Source: DATKDP01 sp035546335 (GTDB taxonomy: Bacteria; Acidobacteriota; Thermoanaerobaculia; Gp7-AA8). From it: a DNA stretch of 42,676 nucleotides. Within the stretch, counting starts at the first letter, position 1. Every line of letters begins with the position of its first letter. The translations under genes were made by a program, and so were the position numbers. Positions 1 through 8,511 of this stretch are shown piece after piece. The notes beneath the pieces were generated by a model. That model was not told the origin of the DNA and did not search any database. It was given only the letters and a program-made list of their open reading frames with translations. The stretch spans positions 1-42,676 of the forward strand of contig DATKDP010000080.1 in NCBI GenBank assembly GCA_035546335.1, read 5' to 3'.

Positions 1-67
1 CTCTCGCGAATGTCTGCAGCTGCTTTCGTTCGTCCGCGTTCAACACGACGGTAGGTGCCACTCTCAT
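1..67 (-). CDS. IS630-family transposase, N-terminal fragment (continues beyond window)
   Basis: An ATG at 67 on the minus strand opens a frame beginning MRVAPTVVLNADERKQL that runs off the left edge after 22 codons. This wording (MRVAP..VL...ER..L) is typical of the N terminus of IS630-type transposases, which insert at TA dinucleotides by a DDE mechanism. Only the first residues of the DNA-binding region are visible, so the catalytic domain and the intactness of the gene cannot be judged. The 70 bases upstream look like the end of the element. The family call rests on a short match and is therefore moderate. Confidence 0.6.
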   Translation of the reverse strand, partial: MRVAPTVVLNADERKQLQTFAR

Positions 68-140
68 CGACTGGTTCCTCCACACTACCAGAACCAGCGA
101 TGGACAATATAAATTGCTCTATTTCTGAGACACTACACTA
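1..140 (-). mobile_element. Right end of an IS630-like insertion sequence
   Basis: This covers the transposase start plus the AT-richer leader from 68 to 140. Read on the minus strand from 140, the edge starts TAGTGTAGTGTCTCAGAAAT, which resembles the terminal inverted repeats of IS630-type elements. The TA at 139-140 could be the duplicated target. Immediately outside, at 141, a heptamer array (GAGGCTG units) begins. The boundary is inferred because the other end lies outside the window. Confidence 0.5.
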
Positions 141-395
141 GAGGCTGGAGGCGAGAGGCTCGAGGCTCGAGGCTGGAGGCTGGAGGCTGGAGGCTAGAGG
201 CTAGAGGCTGGCATGAGAGACGAGGGTCGAGATTACAGATTGCAGATTGCAGATTGCAGATTGCAGATTGCAAAAGTGGTGTTGGACTAGCTGCTCGCCT
301 CTCGTCTCTCGTCTCTCGCCTCTCATCTCCAGCCTCTAGCCTCCAGCCTCTAGCCTCTAGCCTCTAGCCTCTGCTCGGGCGGGCGCGGGACGCCA
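141..395. repeat. Heptanucleotide array with inverted arms, followed by a GC-rich palindrome
   Basis: From 141 to 210 there are ten units of GAGGCTN. From 232 to 272 there are six ATTGCAG-type units. From 294 to 377 there are twelve units of CTCGYCT, CCAGCCT or CTAGCCT. The first and third blocks are reverse complements in consensus, so the tract could fold into a long imperfect hairpin with the ATTGCAG block in the loop. A degenerate copy of the palindrome GGCGGGCGCGGGACGCC follows at about 378-394. The right arm supplies the last codons of the gene at 357-659. Confidence 0.85.
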
Positions 396-659
396 GCCTC
401 TGCTCAGTCTGAGCGCGAGAAACGCCGCAGCGGCGGCGCCTATGAGCACAACGCGATGCGTGTGAGCCCAGGCTCCGAGGCGGCTGGCGCGCACATCGAC
501 CGCGTCTGCGATCTCCGTTACCAGATCGACTGTCGACGGCTGAATGCCGAACGAGTGAAGCATGCGTCGAAGTGGAGCGACCGCGCGCTCGGCATGCGGC
601 GTCGCCGTCGGTGCATGATAGGGATGAAACTGAGCCGTTGGATGTTGCTCGTCGACCAT
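357..659 (-). CDS. Small hypothetical protein with one C-terminal membrane segment
   Basis: The 100-residue product is not recognised. The start at 659 is preceded by a purine-rich GAAGGAAAGG about 7 bases upstream. Residues 1-68 are soluble and His/Ala-rich. Residues about 70-86 (VVLIGAAAAAFLALRL) form a single hydrophobic segment, followed by a short Arg/Ala-rich tail. The tail and stop codon lie inside the neighbouring heptamer repeat, so the original C terminus may have been replaced when the repeat expanded. No partner is evident; it is divergent from the small gene at 776. Confidence 0.5.
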   Translation of the reverse strand: MVDEQHPTAQFHPYHAPTATPHAERAVAPLRRMLHSFGIQPSTVDLVTEIADAVDVRASRLGAWAHTHRVVLIGAAAAAFLALRLSRGWRPAPARAEARG

Positions 660-775
660 CGGTTTGCCTTTCCTTCGCCTCGAACTACGGTGCGAGCCGG
701 ATGCCAGTTCGTTACCGCCTTCCTTCGAACGATCCGATCACATACAATCGATTCCCAAGCGGAAAGAGAGAGACC

Positions 776-988
776 ATGACGGACAATCGCCGTTCCAATG
801 CCGAGAGGAAGGGATTCTGGGACGGCGGCCAGAAGGGACATGGCAGCAGCCGGGAGTCGGGTGGTAAGAAGAGTGGCTATCCCGGCCGGAGGGAGCCGAA
901 GATCATCGGAATCCGGACCGACCTCGACCGCCCCGCAACGAATCGTCAGCCGGCCGCTCCCGATTCCGGCAGCCACCCCGAAGCATGA
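776..988 (+). CDS. Small hydrophilic hypothetical protein
   Basis: A 70-residue frame begins MTDNRRSNAERKGFWDGG and is rich in Gly, Ser, Arg and Lys. It has no membrane segment or recognisable motif. GGAAAGAGAGAG lies just upstream of the ATG. The stop is 34 bases before the ECF sigma gene, so the two could share a transcript. The composition suggests a disordered, basic peptide. It could also be a chance frame; the ribosome binding site and codon composition are the only support. Confidence 0.4.
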   Translation: MTDNRRSNAERKGFWDGGQKGHGSSRESGGKKSGYPGRREPKIIGIRTDLDRPATNRQPAAPDSGSHPEA

Positions 989-1022
989 GACCGCTTTCCC
1001 CCATGCTGCACAGGACTGAAGG

Positions 1023-1610
1023 ATGACCGAAGTCGCCAGGGGTGATCCCGGACAAGGCAGCTACCTTCCTGCCGTTGCAATGGGAGATCGCGATGCCTTC
1101 GAGCGGCTCTACGATCGTTACGCACCGGCAATCTATGCATTTCTTGTTCGCATTCTCGGCGATACTGCGGACGCCCAGGAGGTGCTTCAGGAGACGTTTG
1201 TTCAGATATGGGGTCGCGCCGCGAGTTACGACTCGGCGCGGGGCAGCGAGATCGCCTGGCTCGTCTCAATCAGCAGAAGCCGTGCGATCGATCGACTCCG
1301 ATCGCGAAGAACACGCGAAGCGCGGGAAAACGAGGCTGCAAAAGAGATCTCGAACCGCGACTCGTACGTAGTTCGATTGAACGCCGCCGACGCGGCGGTC
1401 GTTTCCCAGGAGCGGGAAGCGGTGCGGCAAGCCCTCGGGACGATCCCGGAGAACCAACGGGTGGCCCTCGAGCTGTCGTATTTCGAGGGCCTTTCCCAAT
1501 CGGAGATCGCCGTGAGGCTCGACGAGCCCCTCGGAACGATCAAGACGAGAATGCAGCTCGGTATGAAGAAACTGAAAGAACGACTCGAATCGACACGCGG
1601 ACTGCGATGA
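1023..1610 (+). CDS. ECF RNA polymerase sigma factor
   Basis: The 195-residue protein has the usual ECF layout. Region 2 spans about residues 20-90 (DAFERLYDRYAPAIYAFLVRILGD..DAQEVLQETFVQIW). Region 4 spans about 130-185, with the helix-turn-helix LSYFEGLSQSEIAVRLDEPLG. It should direct RNA polymerase to a small regulon that responds to envelope conditions. The next gene overlaps by four bases (ATGA) and encodes a membrane anti-sigma with a zinc-binding HxxxCxxC and an RskA-type outer domain. The module therefore looks like SigK/RskA. The inducing signal cannot be read from the sequence. Confidence 0.95.
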   Translation: MTEVARGDPGQGSYLPAVAMGDRDAFERLYDRYAPAIYAFLVRILGDTADAQEVLQETFVQIWGRAASYDSARGSEIAWLVSISRSRAIDRLRSRRTREARENEAAKEISNRDSYVVRLNAADAAVVSQEREAVRQALGTIPENQRVALELSYFEGLSQSEIAVRLDEPLGTIKTRMQLGMKKLKERLESTRGLR

Positions 1611-2404
1611 CACACGAAGAATTCGACGACCTCGCAGCACTCGACGCCGTCGGCGCTGCGACCGAAGAGGAGCGCGACGAGCTGCAACGCCACCGCAGCG
1701 GCTGCGACCTCTGTCGCGAGAGCGAACGCGGTTATCATGATGCCGCGTCGATGCTCGCACTCTCCCTGGAGCCCGTCGCACCACCGGAGGAGATCAAGGA
1801 GTCGATCATCCGCAACATCGAGACCATGGAAGCGACCGGCGAAGACCTCGACGAAGAAGACGCCCCTGAACGGACGGGGTTCTCGCGGTGGTGGCTCGCT
1901 GCGGCCGCCGTTTATTTCGTCGCTCTGTTCGCCTGGAGCGAGCTGCGCGTCCAGGCACACCGCGAACATCTGCTCGCGCTGGAAGCGACCGCGCAGCGGT
2001 TGACCGAAGAAAACCAGCGCCTCCAGAGGTCCACCGAGGCTCTGCGGACGCAGATCGCATCGATCGCTGGCCCCCAAACCTCGATGATCGCTCTGGCAGG
2101 GCGGGAGCTCGCTCCCTCGGCGTCGGGGCGTGTCTTTCTCGATGCCGGATCGCGCCGCGCTTTCGTCTTCTTTCACGATCTTCCTCCGAATGCGCAGGAC
2201 CGGAGCTATCAGCTCTGGATCATTCCGAAGGAGCCGGCTTCACCGATGAGCGCCGGCGTATTCGATCCCGGCCAGGACGGGAGAGCGACGCTCGTCGTCG
2301 AGAACCTTCCTGCGGCCACCGAGATCCAGGGCCTCGCTGTGACGGTCGAGCCGAAGGGAGGAGTTTCTGCTCCTTCCGGAGCGATGATTCTGAGCAGCTC
2401 GTAG
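1607..2404 (+). CDS. Membrane anti-sigma factor, RskA-like
   Basis: This 265-residue protein starts at the ATG that overlaps the sigma stop codon (ATGA), implying translational coupling. The cytoplasmic N-terminal part carries the zinc-binding anti-sigma signature H-x3-C-x2-C (HRSGCDLC, near residues 28-35). A transmembrane helix (WWLAAAAVYFVALFAWS) lies at about residues 95-111, followed by a coiled-coil segment (HREHLLALEATAQRLTEENQ). The C-terminal part (RSYQLWIIPKEPASPMSAGVF) matches the RskA C-terminal domain. It should hold the upstream sigma factor inactive at the membrane until regulated proteolysis. It ends 18 bases from a convergent gene. Confidence 0.92.
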   Translation: MTHEEFDDLAALDAVGAATEEERDELQRHRSGCDLCRESERGYHDAASMLALSLEPVAPPEEIKESIIRNIETMEATGEDLDEEDAPERTGFSRWWLAAAAVYFVALFAWSELRVQAHREHLLALEATAQRLTEENQRLQRSTEALRTQIASIAGPQTSMIALAGRELAPSASGRVFLDAGSRRAFVFFHDLPPNAQDRSYQLWIIPKEPASPMSAGVFDPGQDGRATLVVENLPAATEIQGLAVTVEPKGGVSAPSGAMILSSS

Positions 2405-2422
2405 GAAAAGCCGCGCTGGAAA

Positions 2423-2899
2423 CTACTTTCGATCCGCGCCGAGGGACGAGGCGACGGCGCAAAGGAAGGCGCCGACCCCGAGGGCCGTGCGCAGCGCCTG
2501 GGCGCGCGCCCAGTGCCTGGTCAGAGACGTCGATTCGACATTGGGATAGTCAGCTGGTGCGCGCAGCTCGAGCCGTTTGTTGATCGGAACCGTGACCAGA
2601 ACCGTCAGAGCGAGAACACCGGTCAGTCCCACAGTCGAGAGCACGTCGAAGGTTCTCCTCGCGCGCGATTGACGCTTGCTGCCCACCGCGAGGGTCATCG
2701 CCGACACGAGCGCAATCGGACCGATGGCGTTGTAATAGGAGGCAGCTTCGTCATGCCCGGCCGCACTCTCGGAACGCCGCGGTCTCTCGGCTTCCCATCC
2801 CGGCACCAGGGCGGTCCTTCCGAAGCCGAGCGACCCGGCGAGGAGTCCGGATGTCGCCAGGTTGACGAACCTGAGAAGGGATTCCACCGTTCGATTCAT
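2423..2899 (-). CDS. DUF1772 (anthrone oxygenase-like) membrane protein
   Basis: The product has 158 residues from the ATG at 2899, which has AGGAG six bases upstream. An upstream in-frame ATG at 2944 has no such signal. Four hydrophobic segments are visible: near the N terminus, YNAIGPIALVSAMTLAVG, VGLTGVLALTVLVTVPI, and the C-terminal ALGVGAFLCAVASSL. The string VPINKRLE followed later by RHW.RAQALR matches the DUF1772 pattern of a conserved PIN and W..x..R. Some relatives are annotated as anthrone oxygenases, but no biochemical role can be assigned here. It follows the TPR gene on the same strand by about 50 bases. Confidence 0.75.
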   Translation of the reverse strand: MNRTVESLLRFVNLATSGLLAGSLGFGRTALVPGWEAERPRRSESAAGHDEAASYYNAIGPIALVSAMTLAVGSKRQSRARRTFDVLSTVGLTGVLALTVLVTVPINKRLELRAPADYPNVESTSLTRHWARAQALRTALGVGAFLCAVASSLGADRK

Positions 2900-2950
2900 G
2901 CATCTCTCCTCTCGCGCCCGCTCGATCTGAAGCAGGATGGACACGATTCC

Positions 2951-5900
2951 CTACGGCCGCACATTCTCGACCTGCCGTATTCGCTCCACGATATCGCGGT
3001 AATTCGTGTTGATGCCGTAGACTTCGAGAAACGACTTGTGAGCGCTGGTCGTGTCGCCGATCTCCATGTACGTCGACCCGAGATCGTAGAGCAGCCCCAT
3101 ATGCTCCTCTTCGCTGATCTCCGGCGTCTCGAGACCCTTGCGATACCACTTGATCGCGAGCTGTGGCATCCCCTTCTCGAGAAAACAGAGTCCGAGCATC
3201 GAACAGCACTCGATAGTCCGCTTCGGATCCTTCGAGGCGAGCTGAAACTCGCCGATCGCCTCGTCGATCAGGCCCATCTCCTTGTAAGCGATCCCGAGAT
3301 TGTAGTGCGTATCGTAATCCTCGCTGTCGAGCTGCTGCTCGACTCCCTTCTTGAATTCACGGAAGATCTGTTCGAGCGACTGCTCTTCTTCCGAAAGGGA
3401 AAGGACCTGCTGCTCCTCTTCTTCGAGCTCCTCCTCGAGCTCCGCCGCCAGGTCGAAAAAATCGTCCTCGTCGGCGAACAGATTGCCCTCGTCCGTTGCA
3501 GGCGCGCGAGTCGCCGCTCCGGGTGCGGGAGCCGGGGCAGCCGCAATCATTTCCTCGTCGTCGTCGGGAATCGCTGCGAGGAGCTCATTCTCGATGTCCG
3601 CCGCGGAGAACGCCGACTGTGAAGGGGGCTCTGCGTCACGTGCACCCGGCGCCGGCTGTTCTTCGAAAGCCGGCGCGGCCGGGGCAATCTCCTCTGCGAT
3701 CAGTGCGTCGATGTCGAGCTCGGCTGAGGGTTGTGTCGAGGCGCCGAGATCCGCCGAAGACGGCTCGAAATCGAATGTGAGCGGTGGAGGGGTTGCGCCC
3801 TCGGCCTCAGCGGCTCCGGAAGCGTCGCTCGGCAGCGTGCGAGCTTCGACGAGATCGAGTCGTTCGACGAGATCGCGATTCGAAGGATAGCGCGCGATGA
3901 GCTCGCCGATTCGCTTTCGGGCTTCGTCGTAGAGATCCTGCTCGATGTAGAAATCGATCTCACCGAGCTCCTCGACGGCAGGCGCCTCCGTCAAGAACGC
4001 ATCCCAGTCCGCAGGCTGGCGCTCCGCCTCGTTGCCGTAGAACGGCTCTGCTTCGGCCGCCACTTCCTGCATTTCGTCGATCTCCTCGATCTCCTCCACT
4101 GATTGTTCGATTGACTGTTCGATCTGCGGCGGACGGACCACCGGAATGTCTTCGAACGGGATGGCATCGAGATCGAATTCGATCTCCATGTCGTCAGCGG
4201 CAGGGGCCGGCTCGGCCGCAACTGCATCGGGCTGGAATTCTCTCGCAGCCTGCGGTGCTTCGACGGGGCCGGGGGCAAACGCCGGGGGTTGATCGGCTTC
4301 GACTTCGAAACCGCGCTCGATGACGGATTGCTGGATCGTGTCCGCCGCTTCCTGCTCGTCTTTCTGCCTCAGCCCGGAGATGTACGCGCGCGCCGTCCTC
4401 GCGACTCCTTCGGAATCGCCTTCGTCCATCTGAATGCGGAGAAGTCGCTCGAGGGCTCCGGCGTGACGCGGCGATCGCTCGAGAATCATCTGAAGATGCT
4501 CGATGGCCCGATCGGTGAGCCCATACTTGGCGAAGACGTCGGCTTCGGTCATATGCTCGGTGATGAAATCGATGTCATCGACCTCGTCCGTCTGGATATC
4601 GAACCGTTCCGGCGCGGAGGGAGCTGCGGTTCGAGAAGGCGTCTCCGCATGCTGCTGAGCACCGAAGTCGATCTCGACTTCGGGAACGTCGATCTCGCCG
4701 AACGCGCGGCGCTCGCTCTCGGATGGTGTGAACGAGAGCGTCGAGGCTTCGTCGAAGGAAGGGATCTCGGGCGGGGCGGCAGGAGGCGCGGACGGGGGGG
4801 ACGCGCCCGGACGACCGGCCTGCTGCTGGACGAAGGCGAGCTTGTCGCGATGCTGAGCATTCTCCGGCTCGCGCCTCACCAGCTCGCGCAGAACGCTCTC
4901 GGCCCGGCCGAAGTCGTTTCGTGCCATGTGGGCCTCGGCGAGGCTGTTCATCGCGGCAAGGATGTTCGTCTGTTCATTGAGACGGGTGTAGACGGCGACG
5001 AGCTTCTCGAGGGCGCCGGCATGTGTCGCGTCGGTTCTCAGAATGCGGTTCAACAGATCGACCGCGCTCCTGCCGTCGGAGCGCGCTGCAGCGGCGTCGA
5101 CGAGCGGAGCAACCAGCGCCAGAGCCTGGTCCGTGCGTCCCTGTTTGAGATACACCTCCGCGAGCAGCTCACGAAGCGCTGGATCGTCGGCGCTCTGCGC
5201 GAGGCCATCCTGGAGCGCGGTGGCAGCCGAGCCGAGGTCGCCGCGTGCGATGTGGGCTCTTCCGGCGAGCGCAGCGAGGCGCGGGCTCGTACGGTTCACT
5301 TCGAGGGATGTCTCGAGAATCTGGAGAGCGTTCTGATAGTCCTTCGCCTCGATCAGGGCACCGACGAGTGACTCGGCCAGATCGAGATTGCTGCTGTCGA
5401 TCTTCAGCGCCTTCTTGAAGACCTGAACCGCCTCGTCCAGCATGCCGCGCTTGAGGAGCATCTTGCCGACTCGGTCGTATTCCTTGAGCGCCTCGTCGGT
5501 TCTGTTGTTCTGCGAGTAGAGATCGGCGAGCTTGACGTGAACGTTGATCGAGTTCGGATCGAGCTCCGAGATTTTCCTGTAGGTCAGAAGAGCGTTGTTC
5601 GGGTCGCCGTGCTTGAGGTGATAGTCGGCGAGGATCTGGTACTGGCTCTTCGCTTCCATCGCCAGGCCCTGCTTGGCGTACAGGTCGGCAAGCTTGCCGT
5701 AGATGTCGAGCTTGGAAGGGTCCAGCTTGTTGATCTTCTTGTAGATGGCAATCGCCTTGAGGAAGAAGCCATCCTTGGCGTAGTAATCCCCGATCCGCGT
5801 GAACACCCGCACCGCCTCGTCCGTCCGGTTGATGCGGACCCAGAGGTCGCCGATGCGATTGAGCGTGTTGACATCGTTGGCGTTGTCTTCGAGAAGGCGC

Positions 5901-5986
5901 TCGTACTCCTTGATGGCCGGCTCGATCTTCCCCTTGGCCACCAGCTTCTCGGCACTCGTGATGATCTTGTCTCGATTGACCGCCAT
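2951..5986 (-). CDS. Large tetratricopeptide-repeat protein with an acidic linker
   Basis: The 1011-residue protein has no signal peptide or membrane segment. Residues about 1-390 are a continuous run of TPR helices (for example YAKDGFFLKAIAIYKKINKLDPSK). A Pro/Ala linker follows, then a TPR pair at about 475-545. A long acidic, Ala/Pro-rich low-complexity region with one TPR-like island extends to about 880. A final TPR block occupies about 905-1005. Such proteins act as protein-interaction scaffolds; the partner is unknown. It lies seven bases after rnhB and may be co-transcribed with the ribosomal block. No catalytic domain is seen. Confidence 0.88.
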   Translation of the reverse strand: MAVNRDKIITSAEKLVAKGKIEPAIKEYERLLEDNANDVNTLNRIGDLWVRINRTDEAVRVFTRIGDYYAKDGFFLKAIAIYKKINKLDPSKLDIYGKLADLYAKQGLAMEAKSQYQILADYHLKHGDPNNALLTYRKISELDPNSINVHVKLADLYSQNNRTDEALKEYDRVGKMLLKRGMLDEAVQVFKKALKIDSSNLDLAESLVGALIEAKDYQNALQILETSLEVNRTSPRLAALAGRAHIARGDLGSAATALQDGLAQSADDPALRELLAEVYLKQGRTDQALALVAPLVDAAAARSDGRSAVDLLNRILRTDATHAGALEKLVAVYTRLNEQTNILAAMNSLAEAHMARNDFGRAESVLRELVRREPENAQHRDKLAFVQQQAGRPGASPPSAPPAAPPEIPSFDEASTLSFTPSESERRAFGEIDVPEVEIDFGAQQHAETPSRTAAPSAPERFDIQTDEVDDIDFITEHMTEADVFAKYGLTDRAIEHLQMILERSPRHAGALERLLRIQMDEGDSEGVARTARAYISGLRQKDEQEAADTIQQSVIERGFEVEADQPPAFAPGPVEAPQAAREFQPDAVAAEPAPAADDMEIEFDLDAIPFEDIPVVRPPQIEQSIEQSVEEIEEIDEMQEVAAEAEPFYGNEAERQPADWDAFLTEAPAVEELGEIDFYIEQDLYDEARKRIGELIARYPSNRDLVERLDLVEARTLPSDASGAAEAEGATPPPLTFDFEPSSADLGASTQPSAELDIDALIAEEIAPAAPAFEEQPAPGARDAEPPSQSAFSAADIENELLAAIPDDDEEMIAAAPAPAPGAATRAPATDEGNLFADEDDFFDLAAELEEELEEEEQQVLSLSEEEQSLEQIFREFKKGVEQQLDSEDYDTHYNLGIAYKEMGLIDEAIGEFQLASKDPKRTIECCSMLGLCFLEKGMPQLAIKWYRKGLETPEISEEEHMGLLYDLGSTYMEIGDTTSAHKSFLEVYGINTNYRDIVERIRQVENVRP

Positions 5987-5992
5987 GGCTCC

Positions 5993-6601
5993 CTACAGGT
6001 CGAACAACAGGTCCGGTTTCGCGACTCCTTCGAACGAGCGACGATGGATCGGACTCGCTCCGTTCTCGGCTATCGCCTGAAGATGCCCCTCTGTCGCATA
6101 TCCCCTGTTCTTCAGAAAATCGTAGTGAGGGTACACCTCATGATACGACTCCATCAGGGAATCCCGGTAGACTTTTGCCACCACGGAAGCTGCGGCGATG
6201 GAAAGACTTCGCCGGTCGCCGGCGATCAGCGGAACCTGCGCCAGCTCGAGCGATTCGAGCGACACCGCGTCGAGCAGCAGCACTTCCGGCCGGATCGACA
6301 GATTCTCGACCGCCACCTGCATCGCCAGCTTGCTCGCTCGCAGAATGTTCACCCGATCGATCACATGCGGCTCGACCACTCCCACCGAAACGGCGAGCGC
6401 ATGCGACAGCACCGCCCGACAGACATCCCGGCGCCACACCGGGTTGAGGAGCTTCGAGTCGTTGACTCCCAGAAGCGAGTCGCCGGGCAGAATCACGCAG
6501 GCCGCCACCACCGGCCCGGCGAGTGCGCCACGCCCCACCTCGTCACTGCCGGCGATATGGCGGAATCCGTAACTGCGAAGGCGGCGCTCGACCTCCGACA
6601 T
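5993..6601 (-). CDS. rnhB: Ribonuclease HII
   Basis: RNase HII cleaves RNA of RNA-DNA hybrids and nicks at single ribonucleotides in DNA. The signature IAGSDEVGRGALAGPVVAA carries the first catalytic Asp-Glu pair. A later Asp sits in VLLDAVSL, and SIAAASVVAKVYRD completes the family pattern. The ATG at 6601 gives 202 residues, a usual length. The preceding frame (RLFAELARLAE) resembles the true N terminus of many homologues, so translation may start further upstream, perhaps at a TTG at 6670 just after rplS. The rplS-rnhB order is common in bacteria. Confidence 0.93.
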   Translation of the reverse strand: MSEVERRLRSYGFRHIAGSDEVGRGALAGPVVAACVILPGDSLLGVNDSKLLNPVWRRDVCRAVLSHALAVSVGVVEPHVIDRVNILRASKLAMQVAVENLSIRPEVLLLDAVSLESLELAQVPLIAGDRRSLSIAAASVVAKVYRDSLMESYHEVYPHYDFLKNRGYATEGHLQAIAENGASPIHRRSFEGVAKPDLLFDL

Positions 6602-6680
6602 CTCGGCCAGACGCGCCAGCTCCGCGAAAAGGCGGGCAGCGCCATCGCGGCCGTTTCCGCGACGGCGCAATGCATAGCCG

Positions 6681-7031
6681 TCAGCCCTTGCGCTTCTCTT
6701 CGATGCGGGCCGCTTTCCCCCGGAGATTCCTGAGGTAATAGAGCTTCGCACGCCGGACTCGGCCATGTCGTTCCACCTCGATCCGATCGATCGTTGGCGA
6801 GTGGAGAGGGAACATTCGCTCCACACCGACGCCGCCCGAAATCTTCCGAACGGTGAACATCTCGCGGCTTCCGCCCCCCTTTCGGGAGATCACGATGCCC
6901 TGGAAGATCTGGATTCGCTCCTTGTCGCCTTCCTTGACCTTCACGTGGACTTTCACCGTATCACCCGGCGCGAACGCCGGAACGTCTCTGCCTGTCTCGG
7001 CCGCTTCCACAGCCTTCATCACATCAGCCAT
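6681..7031 (-). CDS. rplS: 50S ribosomal protein L19
   Basis: The 116-residue product has the L19 core FAPGDTVKVHVKVKEGDKERIQIFQG and the C-terminal VRRAKLYYLRNLRGKAARI. L19 sits at the 30S-50S interface. The ATG at 7031 is preceded by GGAAAGG at a suitable distance; an upstream in-frame ATG would add 28 residues unlike any L19. It follows the rimM-trmD fusion, as rplS normally follows trmD. Confidence 0.97.
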   Translation of the reverse strand: MADVMKAVEAAETGRDVPAFAPGDTVKVHVKVKEGDKERIQIFQGIVISRKGGGSREMFTVRKISGGVGVERMFPLHSPTIDRIEVERHGRVRRAKLYYLRNLRGKAARIEEKRKG

Positions 7032-7095
7032 TGCCGTACCTTTCCTGCTCCGAACTGCGGAGAGCACCATAGCATCGCTCATTTCCAGAACTCGA

Positions 7096-8505
7096 TCAAC
7101 CCCGCTCGCCCTCACCGCGCTCGCCTCGAATCGCCCTCAGCATCTCCTCCGCCTCCTCGTCGAGCCGTGCGCTCGCGAGCAGATCCGGCCGCTTCTCCAT
7201 CGTGGCCCGAAGCGACTGCTCCCTGCGCCATCTGCGGATCCTCTCCGCATGACCCGAAAGAAGCACCTCGGGCACTTTCATCCCCCGAAGCTCCGCGGGA
7301 CGGGTGTAATGAGGATGGTCGAGCAACCCGCTGTAAAACGAATCGGCCTCGACCGAATTCCTGTCTCCCACCACGCCGTCCACCAGGCGGCCCACCGCCT
7401 CGACCACCAGCATGGCCGGAATCTCTCCGCCGGCCACCACGAAATCGCCCACGGAGAGCTCCAGATCGACGAGTGCTTCCCTGACGCGCTCATCGAACCC
7501 CTCGTAACGGCCGCAGAGAATCACCAGCCAGCCGCAGACCGACAGCTCGCTCGCCAGCTTCTGGTCGAGCAGACGCCCCTGAGGTGACATCAAGACCACG
7601 CGCGGCCTTTCTCCCTCCCGGCGTTCGGCCATGATCGCCTCGACACAGCGAAACACCGGCTCGGCGAGCATCACCATCCCCGCTCCGCCTCCATACGCCT
7701 CGTCGTCGGTCGATCGATGCCGATCGGCCGCGTAGTCGCGCAGATCGTGAACGCGAATGTCCAGCACGCCGCTGCGGATCGCCCGTGCGAGGATCCCCTC
7801 GGCGAGAAGGGGATCGAACAGCCGCGGAAAGATCGTCACCAGATCGAAGCGAAATCGCGGAGTCGCGAGAGGCTCGCTCGCATTTCGTCGTTCCGCGGGC
7901 GCTGCGACTCCCGAGCGCCCGCGCTCTGCTTCCTCTTCCACGGCGGGAATGCTCTCGAGGTCCTCGAGACCCGCAGGAAGATCGACCCGCATCGTTCGTG
8001 CCTCGAGGTCGATTCCACGGAGAAAGGAGTCGGCGAAGGGCATGTCGAATGGTCTCCCCTCCCGCGGCTGCACGGTGAGCAGGTATCCGCTCCCCCCTTC
8101 CGTCACAGCGGAGACCACTCCCATCTCCCGGCCGCTCGCGTCGTCGATCACCCGGAGGCCGGCGAGGTCGTGGACGAAATACTCTCCCTCTTCCAGCGAC
8201 CGCGCTTCGGCGAGTGGTACCTCGATCGACCAGTCGTGCAGCGGGCGCAGCTCTTCCGGCGTGGAGATCTCCTCGAACGCGACGAGGACACGGGAACCGT
8301 GAAGGCGAGCCGACGCGACATGAACCTCGCGTCGCTGGGACTCGTCGGGCGAGACGAGAAACACGCGATCGAGCTCGCTGAAGCGGAGAGGAGAATCGGT
8401 CCACGGCTCGACGCTCGCCTCGCCACGCACTCCGTGTGCCTTGCGGATGATTCCGAGGGCGATCAGATCCTGCGCTGCAGGGTCGGGAGGGGAACGACGG
8501 AACAT
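7096..8505 (-). CDS. rimM-trmD: Fused ribosome maturation factor RimM and tRNA (guanine37-N1)-methyltransferase TrmD
   Basis: One uninterrupted 469-residue frame contains two proteins that are usually separate. Residues about 14-185 are RimM (LGIIRKAHGVRGEASVEPW, then the PRC-barrel with GEYFVHDLAGLRV), which assists 30S maturation. A linker of about 25 residues rich in Glu, Arg and Ala follows. Residues about 212-455 are TrmD (FDLVTIFPRLFDPLL, YGGGAGMVM, CGRYEGFDERV, FVVAGGEIPAMLVVEAVGRL, HYTRP), which methylates G37 of tRNAs using S-adenosylmethionine. Key TrmD motifs, including the knot-forming segment, are intact. The fusion keeps the normal rimM-trmD order between khpA and rplS. Confidence 0.95.
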   Translation of the reverse strand: MFRRSPPDPAAQDLIALGIIRKAHGVRGEASVEPWTDSPLRFSELDRVFLVSPDESQRREVHVASARLHGSRVLVAFEEISTPEELRPLHDWSIEVPLAEARSLEEGEYFVHDLAGLRVIDDASGREMGVVSAVTEGGSGYLLTVQPREGRPFDMPFADSFLRGIDLEARTMRVDLPAGLEDLESIPAVEEEAERGRSGVAAPAERRNASEPLATPRFRFDLVTIFPRLFDPLLAEGILARAIRSGVLDIRVHDLRDYAADRHRSTDDEAYGGGAGMVMLAEPVFRCVEAIMAERREGERPRVVLMSPQGRLLDQKLASELSVCGWLVILCGRYEGFDERVREALVDLELSVGDFVVAGGEIPAMLVVEAVGRLVDGVVGDRNSVEADSFYSGLLDHPHYTRPAELRGMKVPEVLLSGHAERIRRWRREQSLRATMEKRPDLLASARLDEEAEEMLRAIRGERGEGERG

Positions 8506-8511
8506 TCGGCG

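Noticed and set aside
141..377. Possible CRISPR array
   Set aside because: The repeat unit is 7 bp with no unique spacers and there are no cas genes.
2513..3622. Plus-strand open frame opposite the DUF1772 and TPR genes
   Set aside because: It is antisense to coding sequence with clear protein families and lacks any recognisable motif.
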